From CAYZJV01 sp049310885 (GTDB lineage Bacteria; Spirochaetota; Spirochaetia; Sphaerochaetales; Sphaerochaetaceae): a stretch of 64,000 nucleotides of DNA. Shown here piece by piece: positions 60,105-64,000 of the stretch. The notes below the pieces were generated by a model. That model was given only the letters and a program-made list of their open reading frames with translations, was not told where the DNA came from and did not search any database. Both the position numbers and the translations under genes were made by a program. Numbering within the stretch: the stretch's first letter is position 1; each line of letters begins with the position of its first letter. The DNA is taken from assembly GCF_049310885.1 (NCBI RefSeq), contig NZ_JBMDYO010000003.1:1-64000 (forward strand). Reading direction: 5' to 3'.

Positions 60105-61186
60105 TCAGGTATAAAGGTTCCCTCTTCGACTCTATAGGTCAAGTAGCTTTGTTGTGGAATATCGGAAAAATAAGTCTCTTTTGGCAAAAACGTAAAAAAG
60201 GCTTGGCTATAGCCTCCTAATTGTTCCAAGAAAAGTCCTCTCTTCATTACATCAAGTTCCAAAAGAACATCATCAATGAGCAATATTGGATTTTTACCAG
60301 TCTTCTGCCTATAGGACTCCACTTGCGCAATACGGAAAATGAGTGATGCAAGTCTCATTTGGCCAGTTGAACCACTCTGGGCGAAATGTATTGAATCATC
60401 CATAACAATGAATTGGTCCCTATGTATGCCACTTGCAGAGGTTTGCATACGAATATCACGATCCAAAGTCCGTGAAAGCTTGTCTTTCACATCATCGACC
60501 GTAGCACAATCGCCCCATGACGGCTTATAGACAATATGCATATGTTTGCTTCCTTGGCTCACCTTTGAAAAAAGAGGTCCAAATAGTCCATTAAAGTCTT
60601 CTACTGCACGTTTTCTCTGATTTTGGATACCAAGCCCTAACGTTGCGAGTTGTTCATCATATAGGGGAATGAGAGATAGATAATTTTCCTTTATAGCTGC
60701 ATTTCTTTGTTTCAATACAGATCTATATCGACGAAGATCATCAAAGAACAATGGATTATACAAGGACATAGTCTGATCAAAGAATCTTCTTCTACTTTCC
60801 GGTGTTCCTCGGATAAATTCAATATCATCGTGACTGAATACGATACAAGGAATATTATAGATCAATTCTCTTCTATCCCGTACTTCCTTACCATCAATTC
60901 GAATTTCTCGTTTTCCCTCTCCAAAATGAAAAAGAATTTGTTGGTTTATACCACCATCGGTTTCAACAATTGCAGAAAGGGAGAATTCACGTTTCCCATG
61001 GGTACACATTTCCCTGATGTTAGAAGCACGAAAAGAAGATCCGTAGCATAGAACGTAAAGGGCTTCCAGAAAATTTGTCTTACCTTGCCCATTGTTACCG
61101 ACCAACACTATATGTTTCTTGTCGGTCGGAACCATGGAATCGGCTAGGTTCCTGAAGTGATGGAACCCAATCGAACGAAATTTCAT
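60101..61186 (-). CDS. recF: DNA replication and repair protein RecF
   Basis: This SMC-like ATPase helps load RecA at gaps; 361 residues. The Walker A motif is VLVGNNGQGKTNFLEAL (near residue 28). The signature region ASGIHRDQF and then SGSTGQMRLASL lies near 250-275, and Walker B is ILLIDDVLLELD near 298. It starts one base inside the dnaN stop (TGATG) and overlaps the next gene by four bases, a tightly coupled dnaN-recF-DUF721 unit. Confidence 0.95.
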   Translation of the reverse strand: MKFRSIGFHHFRNLADSMVPTDKKHIVLVGNNGQGKTNFLEALYVLCYGSSFRASNIREMCTHGKREFSLSAIVETDGGINQQILFHFGEGKREIRIDGKEVRDRRELIYNIPCIVFSHDDIEFIRGTPESRRRFFDQTMSLYNPLFFDDLRRYRSVLKQRNAAIKENYLSLIPLYDEQLATLGLGIQNQRKRAVEDFNGLFGPLFSKVSQGSKHMHIVYKPSWGDCATVDDVKDKLSRTLDRDIRMQTSASGIHRDQFIVMDDSIHFAQSGSTGQMRLASLIFRIAQVESYRQKTGKNPILLIDDVLLELDVMKRGLFLEQLGGYSQAFFTFLPKETYFSDIPQQSYLTYRVEEGTFIPE

Positions 61187-62289
61187 CAGTCTATTTGCAT
61201 GGGCATGATGATATGGAAGTAATCTTTTTCAGGCTCAGGTTTCACGGTTACAGCCCGATTCGATTCTGTGAAACAAAGAGCGAACGAATCACCTTCTATG
61301 ACTCTGAGAGGACTTACAAGGTAGGAATAATTCATGGCAAGGCGACAACTTTCTCCAGTATAATCACAGTGGATAATTTCTTTAGCCTGTCCAAAATCAT
61401 TCTCTTCTGAACTTATGGTTATTCCTCCTGCTTCGATATCGAGATATATACGTTTGGCTTTATTTTCTACCAATAAGGAAACACGTTTAAGTGCTTCATT
61501 CATCTCGTTCACAGAAACAATACAAGTATTGGTCTGATTTGCAGGAATTACACGTCGATAGTTAGGGAATTGGCCTTTTATCAAAGTGGTATACATCAAT
61601 TGGTTACCAAATTTGGCAAACATTATAGAATCTTTTACCGATAATGAGATTTCTCCTTCGCCAGTTCCCGCTTTCTTCAGTAAGGTAAGAAATTTCGCTG
61701 GAATGATAACCGGATTGAAAGAAGGAATGGCTTGTTCGAATTTTCTCTTTATGAAAGAAAGTCTCCTTCCATCCGTAGCCACCATGACTAATCCATCGGC
61801 CTCCTGTTCAAGATAAACTCCATTCATGAAATAACGTGTCTCGTCATCACTAATGGCAAAGATAGTCTGGTCAATCATGCCAAATAGATCTTTTTGGCCT
61901 ATAGAGAAAAAATCTTCAGATGGTAAATCTTCCAAGCTTGGATACTTGTCTGAAGATATGGTTCGGAGCTCAAAATCAATCGATTTCTTTTCTGGATGGA
62001 TTAGAAGTTTATCGCCAAACTCCTCAAAGATGATATTCTCATCTGGTAATGCTCTGAGAATACCGAGGAATTTATCACAAAAAACCGTAGTAGATCCCTC
62101 TTCGAGAGTATCTACAGGTATTTGGGTGGTAAAACCAACTTTTTGATCCGTAGCTTTTATGGTCAAGGTATTAGCATATGTCTCGAGCAATACGTTCGAA
62201 ACTATGGAAAGGGTGTTTCTCTGAGAGGTGAAATCCAATGCTAAAATTATCTCTTTCAGCAGCATATTTTTTTGGCAGGCGAACTTCAT
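61186..62289 (-). CDS. dnaN: DNA polymerase III beta clamp
   Basis: This is the sliding clamp that holds the replicative polymerase on DNA; 367 residues in three beta-clamp domains. It begins MKFACQKNMLLKEI. ATDGRRLSF near 170 and the C-terminal IIMPMQ are typical. The ATG has AGGAG seven bases upstream. It follows dnaA, with the DnaA-box region between them. Confidence 0.97.
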   Translation of the reverse strand: MKFACQKNMLLKEIILALDFTSQRNTLSIVSNVLLETYANTLTIKATDQKVGFTTQIPVDTLEEGSTTVFCDKFLGILRALPDENIIFEEFGDKLLIHPEKKSIDFELRTISSDKYPSLEDLPSEDFFSIGQKDLFGMIDQTIFAISDDETRYFMNGVYLEQEADGLVMVATDGRRLSFIKRKFEQAIPSFNPVIIPAKFLTLLKKAGTGEGEISLSVKDSIMFAKFGNQLMYTTLIKGQFPNYRRVIPANQTNTCIVSVNEMNEALKRVSLLVENKAKRIYLDIEAGGITISSEENDFGQAKEIIHCDYTGESCRLAMNYSYLVSPLRVIEGDSFALCFTESNRAVTVKPEPEKDYFHIIMPMQID

Positions 62290-62520
62290 CTGATTACTCC
62301 TATTGGTTTATATAAAAATAGTAGTCGTAGTAATAGTATCATGTATACTGTGGAAAACGACAATAATTCTTTACATATTATTCTCATAAAATTTAACTTC
62401 TTGTGGAAGAAACTCATAGTTTATCCACTTTTCATCCACAGCAATCCACAAGCAAAAATAGTTTTCCACATATATGCACAATTTATCCCCAAGAATTTCC
62501 CAGCTTATTCCCCAACGAAA
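62290..62520. other. oriC: probable replication origin (DnaA boxes and AT-rich DNA)
   Basis: Between dnaN and the GC-rich element lie many DnaA-box-like sites: TGTGGAAAA (62349-62357), TGTGGAAGA (62402-62410), TTATCCACT (62421-62429), TCATCCACA (62432-62440), CAATCCACA (62442-62450), TTTTCCACA (62462-62470), ATATGCACA (62472-62480). They flank a strongly AT-rich stretch at about 62310-62400. Position between dnaA and dnaN, box density and AT content together support an origin. Confidence 0.75.
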
Positions 62521-62524
62521 CGAG

Positions 62525-62649
62525 GGCAGTGGGGCCACAACGTGGCCACATTGCCGAGCGAGTGCCGGGAACGTAAGGAGAAATACCCCGTCCCTTGGGG
62601 CGGAATTGGGGGCGAAGCCTCCAGGGTCCGGGGCTTGCCCCGGGGTATT
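62525..62649. repeat. GC-rich multi-hairpin element between oriC and dnaA
   Basis: This GC-rich island of about 125 bases sits inside AT-rich DNA just past the dnaA stop codon. It contains a 14-bp imperfect stem (62525-62538 with 62542-62555). It also has a perfect 9-bp outer inverted repeat (AATACCCCG at 62582-62590, CGGGGTATT at 62641-62649). Inside that lie three hairpins: 62588-62603, one around GGGGGC-GAA-GCCTCC, and CCGGGGC-TT-GCCCCGG at 62628-62643. It may be a copy of a dispersed palindromic repeat, a dnaA terminator, or both. I saw no second copy in the window. Confidence 0.7.
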
Positions 62650-62666
62650 GATACCTTTCATTAAAG

Positions 62667-64000
62667 CTATTTTTCACGCTTAAAACTCTGTGCTTGTCGG
62701 ATAAGATTTTGTATTGAATTACTGACGGCGATATCACTTTGGATCATACCTTCAACTCTTTGTACGGAGTGCATGACAGTAGTATGGTCTCTTCCTCCGA
62801 ATTCATATCCAATTTCAGTGGTAGAGAAATCAGTTATGGTTCGAGAAATATACATAGCTATCTGACGAGGAAGAACAACAGACTTGGTTCTCTTTTTACC
62901 CTTTATATCATAAGGAGATATATTGAAATAATCGGCTACCACTCTAATGATTGAATCGATGGACATGGATTGGTCTTTTGACATCGAATAGGTACTTTTA
63001 AGCTGTTCTCGTGCTATATCAAGAGTGATTTCTTTGTTCAATAAATTACTATAAGCAATTAATTTTGTAAGGCTGGCTTCCAAATCTCTTACGTTTGTAT
63101 TGACGTTCTTGCCAATATATTCAAGAACCTCTGAAGATATATGGCAAGCTTTACCTTCACATTTGCGGCGTAGAATAGCTAGGCGTGTTTCAAAATCGGG
63201 TGGTTGAAGATCTACATTAATTCCGCGCGTAAATCGATTCTTGAGGCGGTCAGCAATGTCCTGAAGTTCATTGATAGGCCTATCACAGGTGAATACCAAT
63301 TGTTTGTTGGCTTCGAATAGATTATTGAATACATGGAACATCTCTTCCTGTGTGGAGGCTTTCTTCTGCAAAAAGTGGATATCGTCAATTAACAATACGT
63401 CGGCCTTGCGATATTTATTCCTGAACTGAGGAGTTTTTTCTTCTCCAATCGATTGTATGAATTCATTGGTGAACATCTCTGCAGTGACGTAAACAATTTG
63501 CAATTCGGGAGTATTGTCTTGGATATAATTCCCTATCGATTGGATCAGGTGGGTTTTACCCAGTCCCACTCCTCCATAGATGAGGCATGGGTTGTAACTG
63601 ACTCCTGGATTTTTTGCTATAGCCATACTTACGTTATAGGCAAATGCACTATTGTCACCAACGACGAATGTATCGAATTGGTAGCTATTGTTTATATTAG
63701 GGTCTCTGGGGCGTTTTTGAGCTTTCGGCATGGGTGCCGGCGTCTTTGTGCTGGCATGGCTGTTTCTATTTGAATCCTGAGATTTTTCTGATGAATCGAC
63801 ATGTCCTCCAGTGACGGAAGTGGAGGACGGAGCAACTTTTTTTACGATGAAATCCACAGTCACCTGTTCCCCAGTAAGTTCATTCAACATCGATTGGATA
63901 GTGGACTTGTATTGTGTTGACACATAGTCACGAATAAAGAGAGAAGGAACAGCTAATATTAGCTTATGATCCTTCGATTCGGCATATGAGATTCTGTTTA
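62667..64000 (-). CDS. dnaA: chromosomal replication initiator DnaA (5' end outside the window)
   Basis: DnaA binds the origin and opens it for helicase loading. The frame is open to the right edge, about 444 residues visible; the part before the GTG at 63923 still reads as DnaA domain I (KLILAVPSLFIRDY), so that GTG is not the true start and perhaps 25-30 residues are missing. Domain II is a Ser/Pro-rich linker. The AAA+ domain has Walker A GGVGLGKTHL and Walker B LLIDDIHFL. Domain IV holds the DnaA signature FGGRDHTTVMHSV. The usual first gene of dnaA-dnaN-recF. Confidence 0.97.
   Translation of the reverse strand, partial: NRISYAESKDHKLILAVPSLFIRDYVSTQYKSTIQSMLNELTGEQVTVDFIVKKVAPSSTSVTGGHVDSSEKSQDSNRNSHASTKTPAPMPKAQKRPRDPNINNSYQFDTFVVGDNSAFAYNVSMAIAKNPGVSYNPCLIYGGVGLGKTHLIQSIGNYIQDNTPELQIVYVTAEMFTNEFIQSIGEEKTPQFRNKYRKADVLLIDDIHFLQKKASTQEEMFHVFNNLFEANKQLVFTCDRPINELQDIADRLKNRFTRGINVDLQPPDFETRLAILRRKCEGKACHISSEVLEYIGKNVNTNVRDLEASLTKLIAYSNLLNKEITLDIAREQLKSTYSMSKDQSMSIDSIIRVVADYFNISPYDIKGKKRTKSVVLPRQIAMYISRTITDFSTTEIGYEFGGRDHTTVMHSVQRVEGMIQSDIAVSNSIQNLIRQAQSFKREK

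Noticed and set aside
62272..62664. Plus-strand open frames across the origin and GC-rich element
   Set aside because: They cover DnaA boxes and inverted repeats, have no ribosome site and no protein-like composition.
1..64000. CRISPR arrays, tRNA or rRNA genes, insertion sequences, prophage
   Set aside because: I found no regularly spaced repeats, no cloverleaf with a CCA end, and no transposase, integrase or phage gene.

Overview
The window reads as 64 kb of chromosome from an anaerobic spirochaete, most probably Sphaerochaeta or a close relative. This is an inference from gene content, without any database comparison: a single-chain pyruvate:ferredoxin oxidoreductase, a cobalamin-dependent ribonucleotide reductase, cobalamin-dependent methionine synthase, Fe-S serine dehydratase, a MurA with Asp in place of the usual active-site Cys, and a replication-origin cluster. 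Base composition is moderate and even, apart from one GC-rich structured island next to dnaA. I see no rRNA, tRNA, CRISPR array, phage or insertion sequence.

Layout. 0-14 kb: MFS carriers, a nitroreductase, nifJ with a long structured leader, nrdJ behind a tandem pair of NrdR-like boxes, an M42 peptidase, NADP-type glutamate dehydrogenase and an OFA-family MFS carrier. 14-24 kb: a large receiver/ATP-grasp protein related to PEP synthase, the parE-parC-rluA operon, and a class II photolyase with an alpha/beta hydrolase. 24-39 kb: a CNNM/CBS protein, leuS, serine dehydratase, a lipoprotein, a DUF4416 protein, a DAHP synthase-prephenate dehydratase fusion, endonuclease III, metF-metH, a NIF3-like small protein and pth. 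39-53 kb: a very large GH13 protein, a divergent SDF transporter with a membrane partner, the lgt-pepP-gpmI operon, ctp-rsmE and a sigma-54-activator-like protein without a DNA-binding domain. 53-64 kb: murA, adenosine kinase, and the leftward series dnaA-dnaN-recF-DUF721-rpmH-rnpA-yidC-jag-metK, with DnaA boxes between dnaA and dnaN.

Together these genes cover pyruvate and amino-acid fermentation (nifJ, sdaA, gdhA, gpmI), the methyl cycle (metF, metH, metK, adenosine kinase), aromatic amino-acid synthesis, envelope maturation (lgt, yidC, murA) and chromosome replication and decatenation. Cobalamin is needed for both deoxynucleotide and methionine synthesis as encoded here.

The most striking unexplained pattern is regulatory. 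At least ten unrelated first genes (M42 peptidase, parE, leuS, the DAHPS-PDT fusion, pth, the SDF transporter, lgt, ctp, murA, adenosine kinase) have a sigma-70 type promoter whose -10 box lies only 6-9 bases before the start codon. Their mRNAs would begin at, or within about three bases of, the AUG. Downstream operon genes instead carry Shine-Dalgarno sites. Other items worth checking are a second DnaA-box cluster at 52.7-53.0 kb, the GC-rich cruciform-like element between dnaA and dnaN, and the unusual fusion and truncated proteins noted above.
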